Assembly (NCBI RefSeq): GCF_034424525.1
Contig: NZ_CP139979.1
Coordinates: 3,311,001-3,375,000, forward strand
Direction: 5' to 3'
Source: Sphingobium yanoikuyae
GTDB lineage: Bacteria; Pseudomonadota; Alphaproteobacteria; Sphingomonadales; Sphingomonadaceae
Length of the DNA: 64,000 nt
The position numbers were made by a program, and so were the translations under genes. Each line of letters starts with the position of its first letter. Position 1 is the first letter of the stretch. Below, in pieces: positions 8,468 through 18,801 of the stretch. Below the pieces are notes generated by a model. That model did no database searches and was not told the DNA's origin. It worked only from the letters and a program-made list of their open reading frames with translations.

Positions 8468-8501
8468 TCAGGCGCCTCTGAACCCGGTCATGCGCGCCTG
8501 A
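8468..8501. terminator. Possible bidirectional hairpin after the pilus operon
   Basis: Arms TCAGGCGC and GCGCCTGA (8 bp, perfect) with an 18-base loop in the 40-base gap between the converging pilin and GGDEF genes. There is no T-run, so termination is inferred mainly from position. Confidence 0.35.
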
Positions 8502-8507
8502 CAGCGC

Positions 8508-9452
8508 CTATTCATTGGCTGCCAGGGAATAGCCATGGCAGGTCTGCGCGTCGAACTGGATGGTCGTGATGCAATCGCGGCCGCGCTGCTTGCTGGCGTA
8601 AAGCTGGCGATCGGCTTCCGCCATCCACAGCTCGGCGGGCAGGTCGGCATGGCAACGGGCACTGGCGACGCCGATGCTGACGGTGATGAAGGGGCTGACC
8701 TGCGACTGGGCATGGGGAATGTTGAGCGACTGGATCTGCAGCCGGATTTCCTGCGCAACCAGTTCTGCCCCCTGGGGGTCCGCGCCGGGCAGGATGCAGG
8801 CGAACTCCTCGCCGCCATAGCGCGCCGGCAGGTCGGTCGCGCGCTTGACTGCACGGGTCAGCGCGGCACCGACCATCGCGATGCAGCGATCCCCGGCGGG
8901 ATGTCCATAGGTATCGTTGAACTGCTTGAAGAAATCGATGTCGAGCATGATGACCGACATCCATTCCCCGGTCCGGGTCAAGCGCGCGCTTTCCGCCTGC
9001 AGCGACCGTTCCATGTGGCGACGATTGCTCAGGCCCGTCAGCGCATCGGTGACGGCCAGCGTCGCGAGCTGATCGCGCAGGCGCTTGAGTTCGACATGGT
9101 TGCCGACCCGCGCGCGCAATATCGCCGGCTGGATCGGCTTGGTCACATAGTCGATCGCGCCCAGCGACAGGCCGCGCATCTCATCTTCCGTATCGCCAAG
9201 CCCGGTGGTGAAGATGATCGGTATGTCGACCAGCATGATGTCCGCCTTGATCTGGCGACAGACTTCGAACCCGTCGATGCCCGGCATCAGCACATCCAGC
9301 AGGATCAGGTCGGGCTGCACCGTGCGCGCAATGTCCAGCGCCTGCTGGCCCGACGTGGCGAAGCAGATCTCATAATCATCCTCCAGCACGGCGTTCATGA
9401 TTTCGATATTCGAAATCTCGTCATCGACGATCAGGATGGTGGCCTTGCTCAT
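8508..9452 (-). CDS. PleD-like response regulator with GGDEF domain
   Basis: 314 residues: receiver domain 1-120 (phospho-acceptor in [16 protein letters not shown], switch Lys in YVTKPIQP) joined to a GGDEF domain. The active-site motif is [13 protein letters not shown], and the product-binding I-site RxxD is present as RATD. It should therefore make c-di-GMP when phosphorylated and be feedback-inhibited. Its ATG overlaps the stop of the upstream hybrid kinase by 4 bases (9449-9452), which points to that kinase as its phosphodonor. Confidence 0.93.
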   Translation of the reverse strand: MSKATILIVDDEISNIEIMNAVLEDDYEICFATSGQQALDIARTVQPDLILLDVLMPGIDGFEVCRQIKADIMLVDIPIIFTTGLGDTEDEMRGLSLGAIDYVTKPIQPAILRARVGNHVELKRLRDQLATLAVTDALTGLSNRRHMERSLQAESARLTRTGEWMSVIMLDIDFFKQFNDTYGHPAGDRCIAMVGAALTRAVKRATDLPARYGGEEFACILPGADPQGAELVAQEIRLQIQSLNIPHAQSQVSPFITVSIGVASARCHADLPAELWMAEADRQLYASKQRGRDCITTIQFDAQTCHGYSLAANE

Positions 9453-12292
9453 GATGTCGCTCCTGCCGGATCGATCGACCGGCCTGCTGTGCCCGCGCCC
9501 GGCGCATCGGCATCGATCAGCGCGAGGGCAGTTTCATAATCCAGTTGCTCCAGCGCCCGCTGAACCGGATGGCCAGCGCGCTGATCGGCCGTCAGCCCCA
9601 TCGCCTGGGCCAGCCGCTCGAACCCGGCGCGGGCGCTCAGGCTCCGGCGCGCGATCAGCCCGCGCAATTCGGTGCGCGCCTGTTCGACCGCGCCATCATC
9701 CTGGTCGGTGACGATCGCGACGTCCGATGCCTCCGCGCCCCCCGTCAGGCTGCGCGCAGCGGCGATCGCTGGTGCTATCGCCACCTCCAGATCGACGACC
9801 GCGGCCAGCGCCGGCCCGGTTTCGCCCGCCGCCAGCATCCGTTCGATGTCCGACGCGATCTGCTGGACGCCGGGCAGTTCCAGCGATCCGGCCACGCCCT
9901 TCAGGCTATGGGCCAGGCGCCGCGCATCGGGCAGCAACCCTGCCGCCAAATGCGCCCGCAAATCCCGGCCGACATGGTCATAGCTGTCACCGAAGGTGAC
10001 GATCAGCTTGCGCAGCAGCCCGGTCTTGCCATTGACCCGCGCCAGTGCGGCGGGCAGGTCGAAGGGCGGCAGCCGATCGGGCAGCGACGAACTGGCAACC
10101 GTCGGCACGACCGGCGACGGCAGCGGCGTGGTCACTCGTCCCGCCTTCAGCCAGCGATCCAGCACCCTGACCAGCACCGGCGGCTCGACCGGCTTGGCGA
10201 TATGATCGTTCATGCCCGCAGCCTTGCAGCGCTGCTTTTCCTCCTCATAGGCATGGGCGGTCATGGCGATGATCGGCAGATCCTCGGCGCTCCACTGCTC
10301 GCGGATGATCCGGGTGGCGCTGATGCCGTCCATTTCGGGCATCTGCACGTCCATCAGCACGGCGGCATAACCCGCCCCCTTCTCGCGCACCATGTCGCAG
10401 GCGATGCGGCCATTTTCCGCGAAATCCACCTTCAACCCGGCATCGTCCAGCAGTTCGGCCGCAATCTCGCGGTTGATCTCATTATCCTCGACCAGCAGCA
10501 CGCGCAGCCCGCGCAGCGCTTCGGCCACCATCGGCAGGGCGGGCGTGGCCGGCGCGGCGACATGGACGACGGGCGCATGTTCCTCGGCGAAAATCTCGGT
10601 GATCGTATCCAGCAATATCTTGGGCACGACCGGCTTGGTCAGGAAGGCGGCAACCTTGTCGGTATCGACACCCTGCAACAGATCGTCCGCGCCATAGGCG
10701 GTGATGATCAATGCCTTGGGCTGGGGATGGCGCAGCGCCGTGGCACGCAGCGCATCGACCGTCTCCATCCCGTCCAGGCCGGGCATCTTCCAGTCGAGCA
10801 GGGCCAGGTCATAGGGCTCGCCCCGTTCGTCGGCATGTTCGATCGCGGCGATCGCCTCGCCACCCGACGCCACCAGATCCACCGCCATGCCCCAGCCGGC
10901 AAAGACGTCATGGATGATCTGGCGCGACGCCGGATTGTCGTCGGCGGCCAGCACGCGCAGCCGGCGGACATGCGCCGACATCGGCATTTCCAGCCCCATC
11001 GCCCGGTCGTCCGCATCCATCAGCATGTGGCAGATGAAGCTGCTGCCCTGGCCGGGTGCGCTCTCGACCGCGATGTCACCGCCCATCTGCTCCACGATCT
11101 GACGGCAGATGGCGAGGCCAAGGCCGGTGCCACCGAACCGCCGCGTGGTCGAACTGTCCGCCTGGGTGAAGGAATGGAACAGCGATTTCTGCTGCTCGGG
11201 CGTCATGCCGATGCCGGTGTCGCGCACCGTCAGCTTCAGCCGCACCCGGCCATTCTGCTCGGACGCCGACAGGCCGATGGTGACGGTGCCTTCCTCGGAA
11301 AATTTGACGGCATTGCTCATCAGGTTGAGCACGACCTGACAGAAGCGCATTTCGTCGCCTATCAGCCGCTCGGGCACATCGGCGTCGACCCGCGAGACAA
11401 CCCTGACCTGCTTTGCCTCGGCATTGGCCGCGACCAGTTGGATCTGGTTCTCGATCGCGCTGCGCAGGGTGAAGGGATGCGCCTCCAGCGTCAGCTTGCC
11501 CGCTTCATTCTTCGAGAAATCGAGGATGTCGTTGATCAGCCGCAGCAGCGACACGCCAGCCTGGTTGATCTTGCCGATATAATCCTGCTGCTTGGGGTCG
11601 AGGTCGGTCCGGGCGACCAGATGGCAGAAGCCCAATATGGCATTCATCGGCGTGCGGATTTCATGGCTCATATTGGCCAGGAACAGGCTCTTCGCGCGAT
11701 TGGCCTCCTCCGCCTCGCGGGTCCGCGCCTCCAGCGCCTGATTCTTGGCCAATATCTCCTCGCCCATCTTCTGGTTGCGCTGAAAACTCTCGACCAGCTT
11801 GTCGCTCAGCCAGACCAGCACTGCCGTCTGGAAGGCAACGATGCCGGCATGCAGCAGCACCCGTTCCAGATTACCCTGCCCCGGAAACACCGCATAGGGC
11901 AGCAGATAGAGCAGCAGCAGATGATGCAGCGCCGTCGCCGTCGCCGCCGCCAGGATGGCCCGCTTGTCGCACCAGGCGATGGTCAGCGCCAGCATGGCGA
12001 AGAAATACATGTGCATGTCCATCTGCCAGGCATGGCCGCGCAGCAGGAACAGCAGGATCGCCGGCTCGCCCATCAGTGCGACGGCGGACAGATAGCGGGT
12101 CGCAGGGGCAATCCCCTGCCGCCACCAGGTCAGATGATAGGCCCCCGCCAGCAATGTGCCGCCCAGCGCCGCCGCGATCGGCGAATGGCCCGTGAGCAGG
12201 GCCACCGTCGCCAGCAACGGCACATGCGCCCAGAAGAGCGGCACGAGGAAGCGGCCGAAATGGAAACGCAGCTTGTCCAGCTCGATAATCAT
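9449..12292 (-). CDS. Hybrid sensor histidine kinase with two receivers and Hpt
   Basis: About 947 residues. An N-terminal set of membrane helices (residues about 15-190, [18 protein letters not shown] onward) without an obvious periplasmic domain is followed by a coiled coil, HisKA ([14 protein letters not shown]), HATPase ([23 protein letters not shown]), receiver 1 ([12 protein letters not shown]), receiver 2 ([24 protein letters not shown]) and a C-terminal Hpt domain ([15 protein letters not shown]). This is a full internal phosphorelay. The ATG at 12292 overlaps the preceding stop by 4 bases and is preferred to upstream in-frame codons. Confidence 0.93.
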   Translation of the reverse strand: MIIELDKLRFHFGRFLVPLFWAHVPLLATVALLTGHSPIAAALGGTLLAGAYHLTWWRQGIAPATRYLSAVALMGEPAILLFLLRGHAWQMDMHMYFFAMLALTIAWCDKRAILAAATATALHHLLLLYLLPYAVFPGQGNLERVLLHAGIVAFQTAVLVWLSDKLVESFQRNQKMGEEILAKNQALEARTREAEEANRAKSLFLANMSHEIRTPMNAILGFCHLVARTDLDPKQQDYIGKINQAGVSLLRLINDILDFSKNEAGKLTLEAHPFTLRSAIENQIQLVAANAEAKQVRVVSRVDADVPERLIGDEMRFCQVVLNLMSNAVKFSEEGTVTIGLSASEQNGRVRLKLTVRDTGIGMTPEQQKSLFHSFTQADSSTTRRFGGTGLGLAICRQIVEQMGGDIAVESAPGQGSSFICHMLMDADDRAMGLEMPMSAHVRRLRVLAADDNPASRQIIHDVFAGWGMAVDLVASGGEAIAAIEHADERGEPYDLALLDWKMPGLDGMETVDALRATALRHPQPKALIITAYGADDLLQGVDTDKVAAFLTKPVVPKILLDTITEIFAEEHAPVVHVAAPATPALPMVAEALRGLRVLLVEDNEINREIAAELLDDAGLKVDFAENGRIACDMVREKGAGYAAVLMDVQMPEMDGISATRIIREQWSAEDLPIIAMTAHAYEEEKQRCKAAGMNDHIAKPVEPPVLVRVLDRWLKAGRVTTPLPSPVVPTVASSSLPDRLPPFDLPAALARVNGKTGLLRKLIVTFGDSYDHVGRDLRAHLAAGLLPDARRLAHSLKGVAGSLELPGVQQIASDIERMLAAGETGPALAAVVDLEVAIAPAIAAARSLTGGAEASDVAIVTDQDDGAVEQARTELRGLIARRSLSARAGFERLAQAMGLTADQRAGHPVQRALEQLDYETALALIDADAPGAGTAGRSIDPAGATS

Positions 12293-12609
12293 GATGCCTG
12301 CCCCCCCGGCAATGGTTCGCCGCATTCGATCCGCGACGGCGTCGCGATCACGCCCCAGGCCCCCGCCCTGCGCAACGCCGCCGCGAAATCCGGCCGGTTC
12401 GACCCGGCAATGATGATGTTGGACAGGCGCCCCATGCCGACCAGCCCCCCGTCGGCCGCCCGCACCAGGTTGATCGCCTCGGCCCGCGACGCACCCCAGG
12501 GCGCGATCACCAGATAGCGTCCCGAGCCGCTGCCGCTCATGATCCAGGCGGCCGCCAGCCCGACCAGCCCCGCCAGCAGCAGCAAAGCCGCAGGCAAATA
12601 GGCGGACAT
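12289..12609 (-). CDS. Small membrane-anchored protein of unknown function
   Basis: 106 residues from ATG 12609 ([20 protein letters not shown]): one N-terminal membrane helix, then a soluble part of about 75 residues containing [18 protein letters not shown] and a Cys near the end. A longer frame exists upstream without better support. The stop overlaps the hybrid kinase start (ATGA), so it is the first gene of a coupled three-gene signalling operon and may supply or tune the input. No family is recognised; the soluble part could be periplasmic or cytoplasmic. Confidence 0.7.
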   Translation of the reverse strand: MSAYLPAALLLLAGLVGLAAAWIMSGSGSGRYLVIAPWGASRAEAINLVRAADGGLVGMGRLSNIIIAGSNRPDFAAALRRAGAWGVIATPSRIECGEPLPGGQAS

Positions 12610-13122
12610 GGCGCAGGACGCGTCCATGCTGCCCGCGCGCGCGGGACGGTTCAAACCCTTGAGCAACCCTGCCTCATCCATCGCATTATTAAGCCATGGA
12701 AGCATTTTACAATGGTTAAGAGGCCTTTGCCTGTTCTGTTCGCAAAATGATCGCCTGCCTTTCTCGACATACCCAATATTTACATATGAAATTACAGAAA
12801 ACGGGCTTGGATTGGCGGCATAATTTACAAGTTATACGTCAACCGCGCTCCCTTTTCTGCAATTCCGGCATCGGCTTGCCCGGCTCGCCCGAACATGGCA
12901 TCTGCGCCGCCCGAACCCATATTTTTGCCGGACGAGCCCCTGTCTATGGTCGTGCGCAACGCTGCGCCCGGCCCTTGGAGGCGCTTCTCCGGCATTGCCG
13001 AGGACAATGCGCCAGCCTGCCCGTCATCCGTCCCTGTCTGCCCCTCAGCGCACCGGCGATGTCTCCATCGTCGCGGCTACGCCGGATCGCGCGTCCCGTC
13101 CGGCCGCGCGTGGTGCCGCCTG
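12610..13122. other. 513-base divergent intergenic region
   Basis: Separates the minus-strand signalling operon from the plus-strand jet/mks operon. Roughly 12690-12840 is clearly more AT-rich than the surroundings and should contain the promoters for both sides. The jetA frame stays open upstream to 12895, but its translation there does not resemble JetA/MksF. No RNA gene, repeat or convincing small gene is seen. Confidence 0.5.
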
Positions 13123-14652
13123 ATGCTGTTCGGCCAACTCCATTCCGATATCTTCGCGCTGTTCGCCGGGTCGAACCGCTTTCTCTACGAGCGCGTGCTG
13201 ATCGGCCTCTATGAAGGCTTCTACCGTTCCGACCTGCATTTCCCGACCCAGGGTGAGGTCGTCCAGCTGATCTATACGCTGCTGGGCGACAATGCGGAGC
13301 TGTGGCGCGAGGATGAAAGCCCGGTGGTGCTGGACAAGCTGGCCGCGCGACCGGGCCGCCGCGTGCGCCGGCACAAGCTGGAAGCCGCCGACGCACAGGC
13401 GACCAGCGCGGCGATGATGCGCGCCCGGCACATCTACAACCGGCTGCAGGCAACCGGCTGGATCGAGGAAAGCCGCTATGGCCTGAAGGTCACGGTCGAC
13501 ATGTCCGCCGGCGCCATGCGTCTGGCCGAATTTCTCTGCAGCCTGCGCGAAGGCCTGTCCGACCAGCTTGGCGGCCTTGTCATCCAGGTGAAGAACGAGC
13601 TGGAAGCGCTGCAGCGCAATGCGCGGGAAAATGCCCCCGGCCTGCACAAGGCGGCGCGCGATGCCGCCAGCTTCGGCCGCTATCTGCGCAGCGTGCTGAG
13701 CGCGCTGCGCGACATCGACAAGCGGGTGGTGGAAAGCGACAGCGTGGGCCGCCGGCTGCGCCATTATTTCGAGGATTTCGTCGAGAAGCTGCTGCTGCAG
13801 GATTATGCGGCCATCTCGACCACCTCCCACCCCTATCGCTTCCGCCATCGCATCTTCACCGCGCTGGACGCGATCGAGGATTCGATCGCCGACGTCGCCG
13901 CCATCGCCGAAGCCTATCATGAGGCCCGGCTGGCGCCCGATCCGTCCGCCGCCCGCGATCTGGTCTATGACGATCTGCACAAGGTGCGGCGCGTGTTCGA
14001 CCAGATAGAGGAGGCTTTCGAGCGCATCCAGCAGCATCGCAGCCGGCTGGAGACGCGGCTGCGCAACACCGTCCGCTATGCCGGACGGCGCGGCAACAGC
14101 TTTCTCCAGCGCAGCGAGCCGATGCTGCTGCAACTCGACCGGCTGCTCGCGCGCACGGATGGGCAGGATATGGCGCCGTCCATGTCCGGCCTGCTGGAAC
14201 CGCGCCGGTCCTATTGGTCCCCCGCCCTGCTCGCGCGGCCGCGCACCTATCGTTCGACGGTTTCGGGCGGCCTGCTGGTCCTGCCGCCGCCCGATCCCCT
14301 GCGCGAATGGCGCAAACGGCTGGACCGGGACTATCTGGCCCGCCTTGCCGTCACGCCCGAACAGGTCAGTCGATTCCTCGAACGGCGCGTGGCGCCCTTC
14401 GGATCGGGCGAGGCCAGCCGCTTCGCGATCGAGACGGTCGATGATTTCCTGACGCTCGAAGCCCTGCGCCTGTCCGTGCTGGCCGCTGATGCCGACGGCC
14501 GGGGCAATGCCATCGCCAACCATCTGGCGCCCCATTTCCGCTTCTCGGTCGATACCGGATCGACCATCGACAATGACTGGCTGCACTGCGCGGGCTTCAC
14601 CGTCTCGCGCATCGGCGATGCCGTGACCCCAGAGATACAAGATGCTCAGTGA
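13123..14652 (+). CDS. jetA: JetA/MksF-like kleisin subunit
   Basis: 509 residues from ATG 13123 (MLFGQLHSDIFALFAGSNRF). The protein resembles the JetA/MksF kleisin of Wadjet and MksBEF complexes: N-terminal winged-helix-like part (LYEGFYRSDLHFPTQGEVV), a long helical middle, and a C-terminal segment. Such a kleisin bridges the SMC-like JetC heads and recruits JetB. The ribosome site is weak and the frame stays open upstream; the start is chosen because family similarity begins there. It overlaps jetB by 11 bases. Confidence 0.85.
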   Translation: MLFGQLHSDIFALFAGSNRFLYERVLIGLYEGFYRSDLHFPTQGEVVQLIYTLLGDNAELWREDESPVVLDKLAARPGRRVRRHKLEAADAQATSAAMMRARHIYNRLQATGWIEESRYGLKVTVDMSAGAMRLAEFLCSLREGLSDQLGGLVIQVKNELEALQRNARENAPGLHKAARDAASFGRYLRSVLSALRDIDKRVVESDSVGRRLRHYFEDFVEKLLLQDYAAISTTSHPYRFRHRIFTALDAIEDSIADVAAIAEAYHEARLAPDPSAARDLVYDDLHKVRRVFDQIEEAFERIQQHRSRLETRLRNTVRYAGRRGNSFLQRSEPMLLQLDRLLARTDGQDMAPSMSGLLEPRRSYWSPALLARPRTYRSTVSGGLLVLPPPDPLREWRKRLDRDYLARLAVTPEQVSRFLERRVAPFGSGEASRFAIETVDDFLTLEALRLSVLAADADGRGNAIANHLAPHFRFSVDTGSTIDNDWLHCAGFTVSRIGDAVTPEIQDAQ

Positions 14653-15310
14653 ATTTCAGACCCTGGAGGCGCGCGATCCGCGCCGGATGCACCGCGTGAC
14701 CCAGGCGATCAGCCAGTTGCTGCGCCATCAGTTCCTGCATGTGCAGGATCGCGGTTCATCGGCCCTGCTCGAAGTCCTGCTCCGCCCCGAGGTCGAGCGG
14801 CTGGTGGCGGATTATTTCGAAGTTGCGGGCTATCGGCTGGTGGTGCGCGAAAGCGAAGGCTGGGCCGGCATCCTGCCCGATACCGAACAGATCGGCCATC
14901 CGCGCATGCGGATCGACGAGACGCTGGTGCTGCTGCTGTTCCGCCGATTGTGGGAAGAGGGCATCCAGGAAGGCGATGTCGAACGCTATGGCAGCGTGAT
15001 GGTGACGCTCAACGCCGCCTATGACGCCTATCAGGACATGGTCGCCCGCGCCCGCCGCGCGACGCTGGGCATCAACGAGTTCAAGGCGCTGGTCACCGCG
15101 CTCGACCGCCGGGCGATCGTCCATATGGGCGACATCGACGAAGAGCTGGAGGACATGCCGATCACCATCCGCGCGCTGATCGCGACCGTCGCGGGCGAGG
15201 AGTTCATGGCCCATCTCGAACAATTGCTGGCCGGCGGCGACTATCAGGAAAGCGAGACGGAGGAGCCCGTCATCGATCTGGATGATGCCGACGAGGAGGA
15301 GGTCGCATGA
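14642..15310 (+). CDS. jetB: JetB/MksE-like subunit (DUF4194)
   Basis: 222 residues. Matches the DUF4194/MksE type that binds the kleisin as a winged-helix partner: ISQLLRHQFLHVQDRG, YFEVAGYRLVVRESEGWAG and the segment ETLVLLLFRRLWEEGIQEGD. The C-terminus is strongly acidic (EESETEEP-like stretch ending DADEEEVA). It starts inside the end of jetA and its stop overlaps the jetC ATG, so subunit levels are translationally coupled. Confidence 0.87.
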   Translation: MLSEFQTLEARDPRRMHRVTQAISQLLRHQFLHVQDRGSSALLEVLLRPEVERLVADYFEVAGYRLVVRESEGWAGILPDTEQIGHPRMRIDETLVLLLFRRLWEEGIQEGDVERYGSVMVTLNAAYDAYQDMVARARRATLGINEFKALVTALDRRAIVHMGDIDEELEDMPITIRALIATVAGEEFMAHLEQLLAGGDYQESETEEPVIDLDDADEEEVA

Positions 15311-18300
15311 TGCAGCTTGCCCATATCGCACTGGTGCAATGGCATCTGTTCGGTCGCGAGGACCTGGCCGTCGGCGGCGACACCGCCGTGCTGGGCCAGA
15401 ACCGCTCCGGCAAATCGACGCTGATCGACCTCATCCAGGCGGTGATGACCGGCGGCTCGCGGCGCTGGTATCAGTTCAATCGTTCCGCCGGCGAAACCGG
15501 CAGCCGCAAGTCGGAACGCACGCTGCGCGGCTATTGCCTCGGCCAGCTCAACGAACATGAATTTCTGCGCCAGGAATCCGTCACCCACATCGTGCTGACG
15601 TTCGACGACCCCGATGGTGTGCGCCCGCCGGTGAGCGTGGGCCTGTGCGTCGAGGCATCCGCGATCGAGGATGCACAGGTGGTCGGCCGCTATATCGCGC
15701 CCGGCGTGCGGGTGGATACCGACCTGCTGATCGAGCATCTGGATAGCGGGCAGCAGCGCTCGGCGCCCTGGAGCCTGGTGCGCGAACGGCTGGAGCAGGC
15801 CTGCGCAGCGGCCGGCACCCAGCTCATTCGCCCCGACGGCCCGCGCAACCATATCCGCGAATATATGCGCCAGCTGTTCACCGGCCGGCGCCACAGCGAT
15901 CCGGATCGCTTCATCCGCGCCTTCGTCATGGCCCTGTCGTTCGAGGACATGCGCTCGGTCGAGGGCTTCGTGCATAATTTCCTGCTCGCCCGGAACGACA
16001 TCGACATCGGCGAGCTGCGCGAGGGCATCCAGCGCTATCGCGACATCCAGAAGGATGTGCATGAGCTGGAACGGCGGCTCGACGCGCTGCGGGCGCTGGC
16101 CGAACTCGTATCCCGCTTCGTCACCTTGCTGGAACGGGAGGATGTCGCCCGCGGCACCGCCCGCCTCGCCGCCATGATCGAGGCGGGCGCCGCGCTGATC
16201 GCCAATCTGCGCGAACGGCGCGACACGCTGGCGGAACTGGATGACATCCAGCAGGATATCGGCCGCTGCGATGCGGAGATCGCGGCACTGGGCGATCGGC
16301 AGGACAGCCTGCTCGCCCAGTCCGTGGCGGAGGGCGCCGCCGGCAAGCGTGCCGTGGTCGCGAGCGAACTCAAGGCCGTGGACCTGGCCCGCACCGGCGT
16401 GGTGCAACGGCTCGAAGCCCGTTTCCGTGCGGCCGCGCTCGGCGCCAGCCTGCTCGACCATCGCGAGCGGCTCGCGCCCCTGAAGCTCGGCGCCCTGTTC
16501 CAGGCGCTGGAGGCGCTGCGGCAGCACAGCGACGGGCTGGAGCCGCCAACATGGCCGCGAGATCCGCTGGCGATGGAGGACCTGATCGCCAGCGCCCGCC
16601 GCAGCGCCATCGATAGCATCGCCAAGATCCAGGAACGACGCGACCAGGCGATCGCCCAGCGGCGCGGCCTGCAGGACGAGCTGGCCGATCTGGTCGCGCG
16701 CCGCGACAAGGCGCGCGCCGGCCAGGTGAGCCTGGATGATCGCACCATCCGCCTGATGGGCGCGCTGGAGCGGGAGAATATGCGCCCGCGCACGCTCTGT
16801 CAGGTGGCCGAAATCGTCGATCCGCAATGGCGCGAAGCTGCCGAGGCCCTGCTTGGGCGCGACCGCGAGGCGATCCTGGTCGATCCCGAACATGCGTCCC
16901 GCGCGGTTGAGATCGTGCGCGCCAACCGTGACGGCTTCCGCGGATGCCGGGTCATCAACAGCCGCCGCCTCGCCGAACAGCCGCCCGGCTTCGACACCGA
17001 TTCCCTCGCCACCGTCTTTGCCAGCGACGACCCATTGGCGATCGCCTTCCTGCGCTTCCGCACCGGCCAGGTGCGGCTCGCCGGCACCCAGGCGGAATTG
17101 CTGGCGGGCGGCCGCGCGATCATGCGCGATGGCGCCTATAATAGCGGCATCGTGGTCGAGGTGCTGCGCACCCGCGACCTCAAGATCGGCCGGGCCGCAG
17201 CCCCGCTGATGGAGGCCGAACTGCTCGCCCGGATCGAGGATCGGCAGGCGCTGATCGCCGTCCATGCCGAAACCGAGCGGTTCCATGACGATATTCATCG
17301 CAAGCTGCTGCCGCTGATGGCCGATGTCGATCCGGCCGACCGGCTCGACCTGCTGGTCGCCGCGATCGACCAGCATGAGGAAAGCCGCTCCGAATTGCAG
17401 CACCGGCTCGACAAGATCGCGATGACGGTCGATCCGGCAATCCAGCACAATCTGGACAAGGTGAAGCTGCAACTGCGCAGCGCCACCGAGGAAAAGGAAG
17501 AACTGATCGGCCGGCGCGGCCAGCTTGGCCAGGCCAGGATCGAAATCCAGCGGCGGCTGGATGCGGGCGATGCCCAGCCCGGCTCCTGGCTCTGCCTGCG
17601 CTCGCGGCGCGCCCTGTTCAAGGATCGGGTGCGCTCATCGGCCAGCCTCTCGATCCTGCGCGAGGCCTATCGCCAGCAGCGCGGACGCCCCCTGACCCGG
17701 CTGGTGCAGGAGATGATGAAGCGCGCGGACGAGGCCCGCGACGCCTATCAGGCGTTGCAGGGCGAAATTCGCGAGACGCTGGGCCATTACCGCGCCGATT
17801 TCGACAATAGCGCGCCCATTGCCCTGCCCGGCGCGATCGCGACCGAAGTGAAGCCCTGGCTCGCCGCCAATATCGCGGCGCTGGAGGAAAATGAGCTGAT
17901 CCAGTATCGGCGCCAGGCCGACGAAGCCGCCGAGCAGATCGGCCAGCTGTTCCGCACCGCCTTCATCCATGAGCTGAACGCCCGCTTCAACGATCTGCGT
18001 TCGGAGCTGGACAACCTCACCCGCGCGCTGCGGATGCGGCCGCTTCACGGCGAGATCTACACGCTCCACGCCCGTCCCAAGGAGGAGTTTGCCGCGCTCC
18101 ACCGGCTGGCGCGCGAGAGCGAGCATGACGAACTGACCTTCGACGCCCTCTTTGGCCGGGCCGCCCCGCGCGACGCCGAACATGCCCAGGCACTGGCGGA
18201 GGTCGAACGGCTGCTGAGCGACGAGTCCCTCGATTTCTCCGCCTATCAGGATTATCGCAACTATTTCACCTTCGACCTGCGCATGGAGGATGTGAACAAG

Positions 18301-18750
18301 GGCCGCACCACCAGCTATGACAAGCGCAAGGGGACGGCGAGCGGCGCGGAGCGGCAGGTGCCCTATTATGTGGTGATCGGCGCGGCGCTGGCCAGCATCT
18401 ATCATGGCGCGCGCCGGCAATATGAGCGGGCGGAACTGGGCCTGGGCCTTGCCGTGTTCGACGAGGCGTTCAGCAAGATGGACGGCCCCAACCAGCGCAC
18501 CCTGCTCGAATTTTACGACGATATCGGGCTGCAGGTGGTGATCGCTGCGCCATCGGAAAAGCGCGCGGTCGTCTATGAAAATCTCGACAGCGTGATCGAC
18601 GTGTTCCGCCATGGCGACAATGCCAGCGCCGAAGCCGTCCGCATCAAGCCCCACGCCCGCACCCAGATGCGCGCCGCCAACCCGCAACATCTCGACGATG
18701 CCGCGCTGGCCGAACGGCTCGACCTCTTCGCGCTGGACAGCGCGGAATAG
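15307..18750 (+). CDS. jetC: JetC/MksB-like SMC ATPase
   Basis: 1147 residues. SMC-like ATPase: Walker A GQNRSGKSTLIDL at residues 30-42, long coiled-coil arms (about 250-480 and 690-960) around a hinge-like centre, signature-type SGAERQ at 1012-1017, and Walker B LAVFDEAF with D1052-E1053. In Wadjet this motor extrudes plasmid DNA loops; in MksBEF it acts in chromosome organisation. Two tandem ATGs (15307, 15310) overlap the jetB stop. A strong hairpin follows the stop, and no jetD/mksG nuclease gene lies downstream or anywhere else in the window. Confidence 0.9.
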   Translation: MMQLAHIALVQWHLFGREDLAVGGDTAVLGQNRSGKSTLIDLIQAVMTGGSRRWYQFNRSAGETGSRKSERTLRGYCLGQLNEHEFLRQESVTHIVLTFDDPDGVRPPVSVGLCVEASAIEDAQVVGRYIAPGVRVDTDLLIEHLDSGQQRSAPWSLVRERLEQACAAAGTQLIRPDGPRNHIREYMRQLFTGRRHSDPDRFIRAFVMALSFEDMRSVEGFVHNFLLARNDIDIGELREGIQRYRDIQKDVHELERRLDALRALAELVSRFVTLLEREDVARGTARLAAMIEAGAALIANLRERRDTLAELDDIQQDIGRCDAEIAALGDRQDSLLAQSVAEGAAGKRAVVASELKAVDLARTGVVQRLEARFRAAALGASLLDHRERLAPLKLGALFQALEALRQHSDGLEPPTWPRDPLAMEDLIASARRSAIDSIAKIQERRDQAIAQRRGLQDELADLVARRDKARAGQVSLDDRTIRLMGALERENMRPRTLCQVAEIVDPQWREAAEALLGRDREAILVDPEHASRAVEIVRANRDGFRGCRVINSRRLAEQPPGFDTDSLATVFASDDPLAIAFLRFRTGQVRLAGTQAELLAGGRAIMRDGAYNSGIVVEVLRTRDLKIGRAAAPLMEAELLARIEDRQALIAVHAETERFHDDIHRKLLPLMADVDPADRLDLLVAAIDQHEESRSELQHRLDKIAMTVDPAIQHNLDKVKLQLRSATEEKEELIGRRGQLGQARIEIQRRLDAGDAQPGSWLCLRSRRALFKDRVRSSASLSILREAYRQQRGRPLTRLVQEMMKRADEARDAYQALQGEIRETLGHYRADFDNSAPIALPGAIATEVKPWLAANIAALEENELIQYRRQADEAAEQIGQLFRTAFIHELNARFNDLRSELDNLTRALRMRPLHGEIYTLHARPKEEFAALHRLARESEHDELTFDALFGRAAPRDAEHAQALAEVERLLSDESLDFSAYQDYRNYFTFDLRMEDVNKGRTTSYDKRKGTASGAERQVPYYVVIGAALASIYHGARRQYERAELGLGLAVFDEAFSKMDGPNQRTLLEFYDDIGLQVVIAAPSEKRAVVYENLDSVIDVFRHGDNASAEAVRIKPHARTQMRAANPQHLDDAALAERLDLFALDSAE

Positions 18751-18755
18751 GACTG

Positions 18756-18795
18756 GCCGGCTTCAGGGGCGCCGTCCCGCGCCCCTGAAGCCGGC
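18756..18795. terminator. Strong bidirectional terminator hairpin
   Basis: Perfect 17-bp stem, left arm GCCGGCTTCAGGGGCGC (18756-18772), 6-base loop CGTCCC, right arm 18779-18795. It lies in the 51-base gap between the converging jetC and CapA genes. No T-run is present, but stem strength and position fit termination from both sides. It also marks the end of the jet operon. Confidence 0.75.
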
Positions 18796-18801
18796 ATTAG
18801 A

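Noticed and set aside
9545..12517. 990-codon open frame on the plus strand
   Set aside because: It lies opposite the hybrid histidine kinase, has no motif and is compositionally like the other antisense frames.
12895..13122. N-terminal extension of jetA from ATG 12895
   Set aside because: The extra 76 residues are Pro/Arg/Cys-rich and do not resemble JetA/MksF; family similarity begins at the ATG at 13123.
15244..17472. 742-codon minus-strand frame
   Set aside because: Antisense to the JetC ATPase; no recognisable domain and low-complexity Gly/Arg/Asp-rich translation.
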